Part shown: piece by piece, positions 1 to 10,005 of the stretch | Layout of the letters: the number at the start of each line of letters is the position of its first letter | Position numbering within the stretch: position 1 is the stretch's first letter | Assembly (NCBI GenBank): GCA_022640795.1 | Contig: JALCCK010000016.1 | Span: forward strand, 1 to 45,821 | Source: Treponema sp. | Lineage (GTDB): Bacteria > Spirochaetota > Spirochaetia > Treponematales > Treponemataceae | Direction of reading: 5' to 3' | DNA: 45,821 nucleotides | Translations under genes and position numbers: made by a program | The notes under the pieces: model-generated | Databases searched by the model: none | What the model was told of the DNA's origin: nothing | What the model saw: only the letters and a program-made list of their open reading frames with translations

Positions 1-1158
<1,158 letters not shown>

Positions 1159-2589
1159 ATGTTTTCTTTTTCATCACTAGCTGCAGCTCAAAATAATACG
1201 TTTGCAGTTATTTCCTGTTTACTTGCCGCAATAATTGGCGTAGTTTTATTTCTTATAGTACAAATAAGGAATGTAAAACTAAAAAAAATGGCGTATCGGG
1301 ACGATCTTACCGGACTTCCTACGACGATAAAGCTGTACGACGACATGCATCATATACTTTCTCATGCAAAATCAGGAGAATATATGGTACTGTCAATAGA
1401 TCTCAATAATTACCGCTACATTCTTGATTCTTTCGGACAGGAAACAGGACGGACGGTCCTGTCGAAATTTGCAGCATGTCTGAAACAGATGCCGTTTACC
1501 GGAAGCATCATTTCACGGGTATATATGGATAATTTTGCTGTTTTTGCAAAATCCGCATGCCTTGTCTATATAGAGGACTGTATCTCCGGTTTTCTGAGCA
1601 TAGATAAATGCATGAAAAATTTTCTTCCACCGCAGTTTCAGATACAGTTCAGCTGCGGTGTCTATTATATCGACGATAACAGCATGCATCCTTCCTCAAT
1701 AATCGAGAAGGCAAATACCGCCCGGATCATCGGGAAAAAATCGGTAAATTTCAACAGAGTCTGCGAATATACGAAAAAAATGCAGGATGAAATCCAGCTG
1801 GAACAGGAAATCACATTTTCCATGGAAAAAGCGTTCACCAATCACGAATTCGTTGTCTTTTTCCAACCGAAATATTCCTTTACCAGCAAAAAACTTATCG
1901 GTGCAGAAGCACTCATACGATGGAACAATCCCCGCAAAGGAATGCTTACGCCCGGTCAATTCGTTCCTCTATTTGAACGAAACGGATTCATCCAGCAGAT
2001 CGATCTGTTCGTTTTCGAAACCGTCTGCAGGTTCCTGAATGGATGGAATCATTCAGGAACAAACGGAACCTGCCCCCGGCCTCTTACTATCTCCTGTAAT
2101 CTTTCGCGCGTCCACTTGTATAATCCGAATCTTACCGCTCAGCTCAAGGACATAGCATCCCATTACGACATAGCTCCGTCAGCAGTAGAACTTGAACTCA
2201 CCGAAAGTTCAATGTATGAAAATCACCGGCATCTGCTCAAGGTTATGAATCAATTGAAAGATGCCGGATTCTCCATTTCCATCGACGACTTCGGTTCAGG
2301 ATATTCTTCCCTCAATTTTCTGAAAGACATGCCGGCAGATGTTTTAAAACTGGATAAAGGTTTTTTGAATTCCGCAGAAGACCAGCAGCGGGAACAAATC
2401 ATCATAAAATCAGTCATCGATATGGCTAAAAATCTCAATCTCGAGACAGTAGCGGAAGGCATCGAAACTACAATGCAGTTCAACTTACTGAAATCAATGG
2501 GGTGCGATATCGTACAGGGATTCTTATTTGCCTATCCCATGTCTGAGGCAGACTTTAAAAAAACACTGATTTCAGGTACAGACGTATAA
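1159..2589 (+). CDS. Membrane-anchored EAL-domain c-di-GMP phosphodiesterase with degenerate GGDEF domain
   Basis: Predicted to hydrolyse cyclic di-GMP at the inner membrane. One transmembrane segment lies at about residues 14-36, followed by a GGDEF-like domain (about 43-200) whose signature is replaced by YMDNF (122-126), so it should not make c-di-GMP. The EAL domain (about 215-470) keeps the catalytic set: EAL at 250-252, the Asn in SCNLSR (312-317), the Glu in ELTES (346-350), DDFGSGYSS (376-384), the Lys in LKLDK (396-400) and AEGIE (432-436). An active phosphodiesterase is therefore expected. The degenerate GGDEF may bind GTP as a regulator, which is known for some family members but is inference here. 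The start is supported by AAAGGG five bases upstream. It has its own promoter and is probably monocistronic. Confidence 0.9.
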   Translation: MFSFSSLAAAQNNTFAVISCLLAAIIGVVLFLIVQIRNVKLKKMAYRDDLTGLPTTIKLYDDMHHILSHAKSGEYMVLSIDLNNYRYILDSFGQETGRTVLSKFAACLKQMPFTGSIISRVYMDNFAVFAKSACLVYIEDCISGFLSIDKCMKNFLPPQFQIQFSCGVYYIDDNSMHPSSIIEKANTARIIGKKSVNFNRVCEYTKKMQDEIQLEQEITFSMEKAFTNHEFVVFFQPKYSFTSKKLIGAEALIRWNNPRKGMLTPGQFVPLFERNGFIQQIDLFVFETVCRFLNGWNHSGTNGTCPRPLTISCNLSRVHLYNPNLTAQLKDIASHYDIAPSAVELELTESSMYENHRHLLKVMNQLKDAGFSISIDDFGSGYSSLNFLKDMPADVLKLDKGFLNSAEDQQREQIIIKSVIDMAKNLNLETVAEGIETTMQFNLLKSMGCDIVQGFLFAYPMSEADFKKTLISGTDV

Positions 2590-2601
2590 TACTATAACGG
2601 T

Positions 2602-2630
2602 TTGCAAATCTTTCATTCTGGATTTATAAT
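2602..2630 (+). promoter_or_regulatory. Promoter for glgC
   Basis: TTGCAA (2602-2607), a 17-bp spacer and a perfect TATAAT (2625-2630), located 12 bp past the EAL stop and 48 bp before the chosen glgC start. Confidence 0.6.
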
Positions 2631-2677
2631 AGAGATAGTAAAGAAAGTCCAATTGCAGCACCAAAATGGAGGATGTA

Positions 2678-3967
2678 ATGCAGAATCAAAATGAAGAACC
2701 GCGAGTTCTTGCGCTTATTCTGGGCGGCGGAAAAGGAACCAGACTGTATCCGCTGACCAAAGAACGTTCAAAACCAGCTGTTGCTTTCGGCGGAAAATTC
2801 AGAATTGTCGATATTCCGATATCCAATTGTATAAATTCCGGATACCGTAAAATATATCTTTTAACACAGTTCAATTCTGCGTCACTGCACCTGCACATAA
2901 CGAATTCGTATAACTTCGATCGTTTTTCTCACGGCTTTGTTCAGATTCTTGCGGCAGAACAGACACTCGAACATACCGGCTGGTATGAAGGAACTGCCGA
3001 CGCGGTACGGAAAAATTTTATTCACTATAAAAAGCAGAATCCGACCCATTACATCATTCTTTCCGGCGACCAGCTCTACCGGATGGATCTCAAAAAATTC
3101 TTCGACGACCACGTAGCATCGGGGGCAGACGTTTCCATTGCAACAACGGCAGTCAACAGAAAAGACGCATCAGGGTTCGGTATTATGAAAATAAATTCCG
3201 ATCAGCGGATTACGGAATTTATGGAAAAACCTGCGCCGGACCTTGCTATCGACGACTGGAAAATTCCTGAATCATCCCGTGGCGATCTGCCCCCTGAAAA
3301 AGAATATCTTGCATCAATGGGTATCTATATCTTCAATGCGCCGGTTATGGAAGAACTGCTCAACAACGACTACAAAGATTTCGGTAAAGAAATAATACCG
3401 ATGGCGATAGAAGACAAAAAAGTAAATTCATACATATTCAACGGCTACTGGGAAGATATCGGTACCATACAGAGTTTCTACGAAGCGAATATAGAACTTA
3501 CCGCAATAAATCCGAAATTCAATTTTTACGACGAAGCGGAACCAATCTATACTCATGCGCGGAATCTGCCCCCCTCGAAAATGAACAGTGCAAATCTGAC
3601 CTCAACGCTTGCAAGCGAAGGCTGTGTTATAACCGAAGCAAAAATAAACAAATCCGTTATCGGATTGCGTTCCATCATAGAATCGGGAGCAGAACTCGAA
3701 GGCGTCATCATGATGGGGTCCGATTTTTACGAGACGGAAGACAGTAAAAAGAAAGATGCGGAAGACAAAATTCCGAAAATAGGAATCGGTAAAAACTGCC
3801 ATATAGCCCGAACGATTATAGACAAAAACGCCCGTATCGGTGATAACTGCTCTATCAACGTAAACGGTACAAGCTATGAAAGCGGCGATCACGGTATATT
3901 CTATGCGGCAGACGGTATTATTGTAATCAAGAAAGGCGCGGTTGTTCCATCAGGAACGGTTATCTGA
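2678..3967 (+). CDS. glgC: Glucose-1-phosphate adenylyltransferase (ADP-glucose pyrophosphorylase)
   Basis: Makes ADP-glucose from glucose-1-phosphate and ATP, the committed step of glycogen synthesis. The protein is 429 aa, normal for GlgC. The N-terminal nucleotidyltransferase domain has the GGGKGTRLYPLT loop (16-27), the KPAVAFGGKFRIVDIP region, GTADAVRKN, LSGDQLYRMD and YWEDIGT. The C-terminal quarter looks like a left-handed beta-helix. An ATG 12 bp upstream (2666) is in frame, but GGAGG (2668-2672) sits five bases before the ATG at 2678, which decides the start. The following J-domain gene begins just past the stop. No glgA or glgB is adjacent. Confidence 0.95.
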   Translation: MQNQNEEPRVLALILGGGKGTRLYPLTKERSKPAVAFGGKFRIVDIPISNCINSGYRKIYLLTQFNSASLHLHITNSYNFDRFSHGFVQILAAEQTLEHTGWYEGTADAVRKNFIHYKKQNPTHYIILSGDQLYRMDLKKFFDDHVASGADVSIATTAVNRKDASGFGIMKINSDQRITEFMEKPAPDLAIDDWKIPESSRGDLPPEKEYLASMGIYIFNAPVMEELLNNDYKDFGKEIIPMAIEDKKVNSYIFNGYWEDIGTIQSFYEANIELTAINPKFNFYDEAEPIYTHARNLPPSKMNSANLTSTLASEGCVITEAKINKSVIGLRSIIESGAELEGVIMMGSDFYETEDSKKKDAEDKIPKIGIGKNCHIARTIIDKNARIGDNCSINVNGTSYESGDHGIFYAADGIIVIKKGAVVPSGTVI

Positions 3968-3971
3968 AAAA

Positions 3972-4370
3972 ATGGATTCGATGTTCGACAGACTCGGAGA
4001 ACTGCTCAAACAGACCCTTGAATCAGGAGAACTCCCGGAAAAAGACGACGGACCCGATAATAAAAACTGCCGGGTCCGTTTTTTATCCGAAGCGGAAAAA
4101 ACTGCGCTCAGACAGAGTGAACGGGACCGCATAATACAAAAAGAACGTCAGCCGCTGCCGGAAAAAGTAAAAAAAGCTTTAGACGTTCTCGGAGCACCGT
4201 ACACGGCAACACCCGCCCGGTGCAGGGCTTACTACCGGAAAAAATTGAAGCAGTTCCATCCAGACAGCAACTCTACCAATCCGGTCGTCCAGAAAGTGGC
4301 GGTCAGAAAAACACGGGAACTGCTGGACGCATGGGAAACAGTCTCCGGCTGGTTCACAGACAGCAAATAA
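3972..4370 (+). CDS. Small J-domain (DnaJ-like) protein
   Basis: A protein of 132 aa with a charged N-terminal part and a C-terminal J-domain (about 70-128). Helix II runs into the diagnostic HPD tripeptide in the string KKLKQFHPDSN, and helix III (VRKTRELLDAWETV) follows. J-domains stimulate the ATPase of Hsp70/DnaK. There is no Gly/Phe region, zinc finger or membrane segment, so it is not full DnaJ. Starts at TTG 3942 (inside glgC) and ATG 3981 are also possible; I chose ATG 3972, just past the glgC stop, although no strong ribosome site precedes it. A perfect 9-bp hairpin followed by six T lies inside the reading frame at 4048-4084. The partner and client are unknown. Confidence 0.75.
   Translation: MDSMFDRLGELLKQTLESGELPEKDDGPDNKNCRVRFLSEAEKTALRQSERDRIIQKERQPLPEKVKKALDVLGAPYTATPARCRAYYRKKLKQFHPDSNSTNPVVQKVAVRKTRELLDAWETVSGWFTDSK
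4048..4084 (+). terminator. Intrinsic-terminator-like hairpin inside the J-domain gene
   Basis: A perfect 9-bp stem (4048-4056 with 4071-4079), a 14-nt loop and a run of six T (4079-4084). It lies 80 bp after the glgC stop and inside the J-domain coding sequence, so it could end glgC transcripts or attenuate the J-domain gene. Confidence 0.6.
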
Positions 4371-4385
4371 AAAGAAAACCGTACG

Positions 4386-4445
4386 CCGGCAGAGAATAAC
4401 TCCCGCCGGCAGATTTTATCCGGCGGTAGAATTATTCTCTGCCGG
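4386..4445. terminator. Nested inverted repeat between convergent genes
   Basis: Outer arms of 14 bp match perfectly (4386-4399 with 4432-4445). Inside them is a second perfect 7-bp hairpin (4403-4409 with 4420-4426). It sits between the stops of the J-domain gene and the leftward response regulator and covers the last codons of the latter. The minus-strand exit is T-rich. A role as bidirectional terminator is likely. Confidence 0.65.
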
Positions 4446-5795
4446 TTTGTCTTCGAGTCCGTATTCCTGGAGTTTCCGGTGCAGCGTCTTGCGCCCGATA
4501 CCGAGTATGTCAGCTGTTTTTGATTTATTGCCCCTGTTTGCAGCAAGATTCTGCTGGATAATGACTTTTTCAGCTTCGTCCAGACTGATTCCGACCGGAA
4601 CCGTAATCGATTCACCGGCTGAACTCTGACTGATCGTCGGAGGAAGATCATCGAGCGTAATTTCAGAACCGGAACACATAACGACGGCGCTTTCCATGCA
4701 GTTTCGAAGCTGCCGGATATTGCCGGGCCAGTCGTACTTATAAAGCGCCGCCCGTGCCCTCGGTTCGATACCGGTAATTTTCTTATTGTTTTCCTGCACG
4801 AATTCATCCAGGAAAGATGTCAGCAGCAGTGGAATATCATCTTTACGTTCCCTCAGCGGCGGAACCTGAATATGTATAACATTCAGACGATAATATAAAT
4901 CCTCTCGAAAACGGCCGGCTTTAACTTCTTCTTCCAGATTCCTGTTCGTTGCGGCGACGATCCGTACATCGACTTCAATAGTCTGTTCTCCGCCGACCCG
5001 TTCGAATTTCTTCTCCTGGAGGACACGAAGTATCTTTATCTGTACACTTTGATTTATTTCACCAATTTCGTCAAGAAAAATAGTACCACCGTGCGCCAGT
5101 TCAAAACGTCCTTTTACAAGACTGTCGGCACCCGTAAAAGCACCTTTTTCGTGCCCGAAAAGTTCGCTTTCCAGAAGCGTTTCACTCAAGGCTGCACAGT
5201 GAACCTTAACGAATGAATTATCTTTCCGCGGCGACAGGTTGTGAATCGCATCTGCAACAAGTTCTTTCCCGACGCCACTTTCGCCCGTTATCAGAACGGA
5301 AGCTTTAGAACCGGCAACTTTCTTTACCATTGCAAAGACCTTCTGCATTTCTGCACTCTTGCCGATCATCTTGTCGAACGAATGAACGCCTTCAAGTTCT
5401 TCCTGAAGCTGTTTATGCTGCAGCGACAGCTCTCTCCCCTTGAGTGCCCGTTTTACGATAAGCGAAAGCTGGTCAAGATTAAGAGGTTTCGTCAAAAAAT
5501 CATATGCACCGTTCCGCATAGCGTCCACCGCAGCGTCGATACTGCCGTGACCGGTCAGAACGATAACGGGAATACCGGGAGTTTCCGCCGTTACTTTCGA
5601 AAGAACTTTTTCACCGGAAATTCCCGGCATTTTGAGATCGGTAATAACGAGATCTATATCACCCTTCGAAATATAATCAAGCCCCTGCTGCCCGTCTGCC
5701 GCAAGTTTTACGTTGTATCCGTCCATTTCAAAAGACGCTGCAAGTCCCTCGCGGATGTTCTTTTCATCATCAATAATCAATATAGTAAACTTCAT
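4416..5795 (-). CDS. Sigma54-dependent response regulator, NtrC/AtoC type
   Basis: A 459-aa transcription activator that remodels sigma54 RNA polymerase with ATP. The receiver domain (1-115) has phospho-acceptor Asp53 in ITDLKMPG and Lys104. The AAA+ domain carries Walker A GESGVGKE (171-178), the sigma54-contacting GAFTGA loop (218-223) and Walker B (IFLDEIGE). The C-terminus is a Fis-type helix-turn-helix (about 408-445, [16 protein letters not shown]). GGAGGA eight bases before the ATG supports the start. The cognate kinase ends four bases upstream, so the two form a co-translated pair. I recall an equivalent pair in T. pallidum annotated atoS/atoC. The regulated genes cannot be told from this window. 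Confidence 0.95.
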   Translation of the reverse strand: MKFTILIIDDEKNIREGLAASFEMDGYNVKLAADGQQGLDYISKGDIDLVITDLKMPGISGEKVLSKVTAETPGIPVIVLTGHGSIDAAVDAMRNGAYDFLTKPLNLDQLSLIVKRALKGRELSLQHKQLQEELEGVHSFDKMIGKSAEMQKVFAMVKKVAGSKASVLITGESGVGKELVADAIHNLSPRKDNSFVKVHCAALSETLLESELFGHEKGAFTGADSLVKGRFELAHGGTIFLDEIGEINQSVQIKILRVLQEKKFERVGGEQTIEVDVRIVAATNRNLEEEVKAGRFREDLYYRLNVIHIQVPPLRERKDDIPLLLTSFLDEFVQENNKKITGIEPRARAALYKYDWPGNIRQLRNCMESAVVMCSGSEITLDDLPPTISQSSAGESITVPVGISLDEAEKVIIQQNLAANRGNKSKTADILGIGRKTLHRKLQEYGLEDKPAENNSTAG

Positions 5796-5799
5796 AAAA

Positions 5800-7098
5800 T
5801 CAGTCCTCCCCGCCGGCAGGATTCCGAAGGGCTACCGGTGCGGCACTATTTTCCGAATGGGTCAGAAGCCTTCGTTCAAGCTGTGGAACAGGTATTTTTA
5901 TAGTAAACCGGGTCCCGCTTCCGAGTTTTGATTTCACTTCTATATCGCCGGAAAATTCCTTGATTATCTTGTAGACCATCGTCATCCCCAGTCCCGTACC
6001 GTTCGGCTTTGTCGTATAATACGGTTCAAATATGTGAGACAGCGTCACCTCGCTCATACCAATGCCGTTGTCCTCCAGAACGATGATGTATTTTTCGTTC
6101 TTCAGCGACGTCGTAATAGAAAACTTTCCGGGATTTTCCTTCGGTTCAAGGTTCGTTTCCGACGGCGGACAACCGCGGCATTCGGGAAACTTCTCAAGAA
6201 CAGCGGCAAGCGCGTTCTGTGACAAATTGATAATAACTTCCCGGAACAGTTTCTCATCAAGGAGCAGCCGCGGAGAGCTGGTACCCAGCTTGAGATGAAT
6301 CGTCACCAGCTTTTCCTCAAATTCCGGTTTGAAAAAAGACACAAACTTGGTCAGTAATTTATCGGGATCGACAAGTTCAAGCTTCGCAGAAACAGGACGA
6401 ACAGCGAATAGAAAATCAACAACGATTTTGTTCAGATTATCAATCTCTTCGTTTATAACATCCAGATAATTTTCCACGAATTTTTTATCCGGCAGCATTC
6501 CGTCGCCGGTACGGGCCTTCGAAACTGCCTTCTGGATAAGCTGGATATGTATGCTGATCGCTCCCAGCGGATTCTTTATTTCATGCGCGACGCTTGCCGC
6601 AAGATTGGTCAGACCAGCCAGACTTTCCATTCTATGCAGCAGTATTTCCTGATTACGTTTTTCTGTTATATCGGTCGCAGAAACGATTGAACCGATCAGG
6701 TTATTTTTTTGAACGAGTGGTATAACGCACAGCTGGATAAACCGGATGCTTCCACCCTCTGTCGTCGTCGTAAATTCCTGACAGACGTTCGTCGTATCGT
6801 TTATATAACAGGTATGCAGAAAATCAGAAATTTCGTCATCATCCATAAGATCCCATACCGGAATATTTTCTATTTTCGGATCATCAAGCCGGAACTTAAA
6901 AGGAAGAAAACGTTCAGCAGCTTTGTTGCTCTGCAGCAAATACCAATCCTTATCGACAATGACAAGACCGTTGGCAAGCGACTCCATTATGGAATCAAGC
7001 ATTTCATTTTCGTCTGAAATTGCATTCAGCAGCTGTTCCACCTGTTCGTCAGGCAATTTCGAGACTTTCCTTGACACCCGTTTAACAAATCCGCGCAT
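5800..7098 (-). CDS. Cytoplasmic PAS-domain sensor histidine kinase, NtrB-like
   Basis: Partner kinase of the adjacent NtrC-like regulator. The frame opens further upstream (7191), but that part lies inside holB; I take the ATG at 7098 (433 aa), which overlaps the holB end by 17 bp and has a G-rich ribosome site. A PAS domain (about 32-147) precedes the HisKA helix with phospho-His172 in SVAHEIKNPLG. The catalytic domain has Asn295 (NLSQNALAAV), DNGIGM (343-348) and GTGLGM (367-372). No membrane segment is present, so the signal is internal. Between the N and G1 boxes is an insert with a CRGC pair (about 307-310), which could bind a metal or respond to redox; that is inference. Confidence 0.92.
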   Translation of the reverse strand: MRGFVKRVSRKVSKLPDEQVEQLLNAISDENEMLDSIMESLANGLVIVDKDWYLLQSNKAAERFLPFKFRLDDPKIENIPVWDLMDDDEISDFLHTCYINDTTNVCQEFTTTTEGGSIRFIQLCVIPLVQKNNLIGSIVSATDITEKRNQEILLHRMESLAGLTNLAASVAHEIKNPLGAISIHIQLIQKAVSKARTGDGMLPDKKFVENYLDVINEEIDNLNKIVVDFLFAVRPVSAKLELVDPDKLLTKFVSFFKPEFEEKLVTIHLKLGTSSPRLLLDEKLFREVIINLSQNALAAVLEKFPECRGCPPSETNLEPKENPGKFSITTSLKNEKYIIVLEDNGIGMSEVTLSHIFEPYYTTKPNGTGLGMTMVYKIIKEFSGDIEVKSKLGSGTRFTIKIPVPQLERRLLTHSENSAAPVALRNPAGGED

Positions 7099-8311
7099 CG
7101 TGAAGACCCCCATGCATTTTTCTGATATACGCCAGATCCCTGAAAAGCTCTTCCAGAGACGAAGCCGGTGTCTGATTATAGGTTGTAACATTCGTCAGAC
7201 ACGAACGGACTGCCTGTACCAGTTCTGCGGAAGCATCGGTTCCTTCTGCAGAAAATAAAAACGGCCGCTGCAGCGACAACAGCTCCTCCAGGAAAATTCT
7301 GAAAAGTATACGCGGCGCAAACGTACCGCAGTTTTTTACGATATTCTGAATATCGGGAATATGACCTTCCATAACCGCAGTAAAGAAAATACCGGCATTT
7401 TCGCTGATAACTGCCGGTTTTACCGGAAGAAAACTCCGCAGGTAGGCATCAATTGTCCGATATTCCGTTTCATCATGGAATATCCGCCGTATAACGTCGG
7501 ACTGCTGTTCCGGCAGCCGTTCACGAAACGAATAGGTACGGACTCTCGAAAGAATCGTCGGCATAACGGCGCCTCGTCTGGGCGTCGTCAATATAAAAAC
7601 GGTATCTTCCGGCGGTTCTTCAAGGATTTTCAGCAGCGCGTTACGGGTACTCTCAAGCATTCTGTCAGCATTCTCGATGATAATAACTTTTTTCCCCTCG
7701 CGGGACGTCATATGGGCCCACAGCGACATATTCCGTATCTGCTGAACGGGAAGCGAATCGTACAGAAACGTATCTTCAAGTTTTTTACAATCTGTTTCAA
7801 GCGTACTACAAATTTTTTCCAGTTTTCCGTGGTCCGGCAGTTCGTGGCTGAAATCAAGTTGCTCGAGTAATTCTTCTATTGTTCCCATAACCGACGCTAT
7901 TTTGGCAAGCCGGTCGTCACTCTGCCACAAAATCTCGTGAAATCTGAGCGTCAGTTTTCTGATGCTCCGTAAAAAAAGATAACGGGCTGCCGTACTATAT
8001 CGTGCATTCTCCGCCTGTGCCTTCAGAAAAACATTTTTAGCGGCGGTAATCTCAAGCGAACAGTCCCTCGGTCCTGCAAGAAGCAGCTGCGGACTGACCA
8101 GAGATTTGTGTTTTACACACGACGGACAGGAACAGGTCCACGCTCCGTTATGCTGCCCCGTACACGAAAGAACGCGGGCCGTCTCGAGTGCAGCGGTAAG
8201 CTTACCCGAAGAGACGGGACCGGAGAACAGCAGCGCACCGGGAAGACGTCCGTTTCTGATATCGGCAGCAAGAGAATTTGAAACATCCTGATAAAGTAAA
8301 TTTTCAAACAT
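7082..8311 (-). CDS. holB: DNA polymerase III delta-prime-type clamp-loader subunit
   Basis: A 409-aa AAA+ clamp-loader subunit. The P-loop is degenerate (GPVSSGKL, 31-38; no Ser or Thr after Lys), as expected for delta-prime, which does not hydrolyse ATP. Zinc-module cysteines C50, C60, C62 and C65 are in delta-prime positions. ENADRMLESTRNALLKILEEPPEDT and the sensor/arginine-finger region (ILSRVRTYSF) follow. An insert of about 90 residues (about 95-190) makes the protein longer than E. coli HolB (334 aa). Its ATG shares one base with the cvpA stop (TGATG), so translation is probably coupled. DnaX (tau/gamma) is the alternative, but the dead P-loop argues against it. Confidence 0.88.
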   Translation of the reverse strand: MFENLLYQDVSNSLAADIRNGRLPGALLFSGPVSSGKLTAALETARVLSCTGQHNGAWTCSCPSCVKHKSLVSPQLLLAGPRDCSLEITAAKNVFLKAQAENARYSTAARYLFLRSIRKLTLRFHEILWQSDDRLAKIASVMGTIEELLEQLDFSHELPDHGKLEKICSTLETDCKKLEDTFLYDSLPVQQIRNMSLWAHMTSREGKKVIIIENADRMLESTRNALLKILEEPPEDTVFILTTPRRGAVMPTILSRVRTYSFRERLPEQQSDVIRRIFHDETEYRTIDAYLRSFLPVKPAVISENAGIFFTAVMEGHIPDIQNIVKNCGTFAPRILFRIFLEELLSLQRPFLFSAEGTDASAELVQAVRSCLTNVTTYNQTPASSLEELFRDLAYIRKMHGGLHDARIC

Positions 8312-8793
8312 CAGGCGAACTTTCCCTGGACCATATCGACCGGCCGGGAAACGAGAGAATGCAGTACGGAATAGAAGAAACTGTCTTTCAGCACTGCATC
8401 GAAATTAATCCACGGTTGCGAAAGCATCAGAATAAGCACAAAAGAAACGACAACCAGCCCTTCAACTATACCGAAAAGAAATCCCAGCGCGTGATCCAGT
8501 CCGCGCAATATTTCTCCCGAAAAAATCTTATTGAGAATCTGTTGAATAATTCTGACAATAAGATAGACAACGACAAAAATCAGCAGAAAAGAAATAACGA
8601 CAGCCAGTACGGAATTTTTCACATATTTTAAAACGTACGGCACCAGTTTTGTATAAAAAATAACAGCGACGGCAAGCCCCCCGATGAGAGACGCTTTTCC
8701 GAAGAATTCGTTTACCAGGCCTTTCGCCGCCGCAGTAAGAGAAAACAGTATTATGATAATAAAGAATACGACATCTATCGCTGCAAAAGTCAT
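8311..8793 (-). CDS. CvpA family membrane protein
   Basis: A 160-aa inner-membrane protein with about four hydrophobic segments, starting FAAIDVVFFIIIILF and containing the family-typical RGLDHALGFLFGIVEGLVV stretch after the third segment. CvpA homologues are linked to colicin V export and envelope stress tolerance; the molecular role is not settled. It overlaps murG by four bases (ATGA) upstream and holB by one base downstream, so it sits tightly in the operon. Confidence 0.85.
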   Translation of the reverse strand: MTFAAIDVVFFIIIILFSLTAAAKGLVNEFFGKASLIGGLAVAVIFYTKLVPYVLKYVKNSVLAVVISFLLIFVVVYLIVRIIQQILNKIFSGEILRGLDHALGFLFGIVEGLVVVSFVLILMLSQPWINFDAVLKDSFFYSVLHSLVSRPVDMVQGKFA

Positions 8794-9971
8794 AGCGTTC
8801 CTCCAGTCAGATCAGTATACAGCAAACGGGCAATTATTTCAGCAGGCCGCCGTTCTCCGACAGCCGCTTTGGCTGCAGCAGCACAGGAAGCTCTGACAGT
8901 CCGGTCGGTAAAAGAGGAAAGAGCTTTCCGCAGATTCCCGGCGGCAGCGTCACGCCCTTTCAGAACAACGGCCGCATGTTTTTTTTCAAAAAATTCCGCA
9001 TTGTCAATCTGATCCCCGCGGGTGCCTGATCCGCAGAGTGGAATCAGCAGCATCGGTTTTCCCAGTACGGCACATTCCCACAAAGAATTCGCTCCCGCCC
9101 GCGACATGACAATATCGCTGCCGGCTATTACATCCGGCATTTCACCATAAATGAACGGATACGGCCGATACGATCCGTCCGATACGTACGCCGAAACAAC
9201 CGGGTCGTCGGCAGGAAGCTGCTTTCCGGCACCTGTCTGATGAATAACGATAAAACGTTCACAGAGCCACGAAAGACTTTCGCGTACCAGTGTATTTATC
9301 TGCAGCGCGCCGGTGCTGCCGCCGAGAACAAGCAGAACCGGTTTTTCATGCTGCTCCGGAACAGCAAGAAACGAACGGCCTTTCGCACCATCTGCCTGAT
9401 AAAAAACGGGACGAACCGGATTGCCCGTCACTGTTATCCGATCCTGATATTTTGCGGCAAAAAAAGAACGCGTTTCAGCATACGAGACCAGTATTTTAGA
9501 GGCAAAGCGGCTGTTGATGCGTGTCGCGAGACCGGGAGTAAAATCACATTCATGCGTAAAAACAGGAATATGCAGAAGCCGGGCTGCCAAACAGGGAGGA
9601 ACACTCACAAACCCTCCCTTCGAAAACAGAAATACGGGCTTAAAGCGTACCAGCAGAAAAAACGAACCAATACAGCCGGCTGCAATTTTAAAAAGATCCG
9701 TCACATTTTTAAACGAGAAATACCGGCGCAGTTTTCCCGACGGAATACCGAAAAAACGATCCGCGGAATGCAATCCGCCGGGCGTTACCGCATTTTTGAC
9801 GATTTTTTTATCAAGTCCGCCGGTGGAGCCTATCCAGTACACCGTCAGCGTACGCCCGTTTTCTTCTGCCAGTTTCCGGAGTTCGTCGGCAACAGCCAGC
9901 CCCGGATATATATGACCGCCCGTGCCGCCGCCGGTGAAAACAACACAGGGTACCTTCGCTTTCTGTTTCAT
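8790..9971 (-). CDS. murG: UDP-N-acetylglucosamine:lipid I GlcNAc transferase
   Basis: Makes lipid II by adding GlcNAc to undecaprenyl-pyrophosphoryl-MurNAc-pentapeptide on the inner membrane. GT28 fold, 393 aa. The N-terminal G-loop reads GGGTGGHIYPGLAVADEL (14-31), THECDFTPG corresponds to the conserved THE(Q)N-x-x-x-G segment, the second G-loop is VLGGSTGALQIN, and the UDP-GlcNAc site is SRAGANSLWECAVLGKPM. It is slightly longer than the E. coli enzyme (355 aa). The gene lies between an ankyrin protein and cvpA rather than in a dcw cluster, a non-canonical location that I recall for Treponema. Confidence 0.95.
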   Translation of the reverse strand: MKQKAKVPCVVFTGGGTGGHIYPGLAVADELRKLAEENGRTLTVYWIGSTGGLDKKIVKNAVTPGGLHSADRFFGIPSGKLRRYFSFKNVTDLFKIAAGCIGSFFLLVRFKPVFLFSKGGFVSVPPCLAARLLHIPVFTHECDFTPGLATRINSRFASKILVSYAETRSFFAAKYQDRITVTGNPVRPVFYQADGAKGRSFLAVPEQHEKPVLLVLGGSTGALQINTLVRESLSWLCERFIVIHQTGAGKQLPADDPVVSAYVSDGSYRPYPFIYGEMPDVIAGSDIVMSRAGANSLWECAVLGKPMLLIPLCGSGTRGDQIDNAEFFEKKHAAVVLKGRDAAAGNLRKALSSFTDRTVRASCAAAAKAAVGERRPAEIIARLLYTDLTGGTL

Positions 9972-10005
9972 TTTATTCCCAAACCAGTCCGTACAATTAC
10001 CGTCG

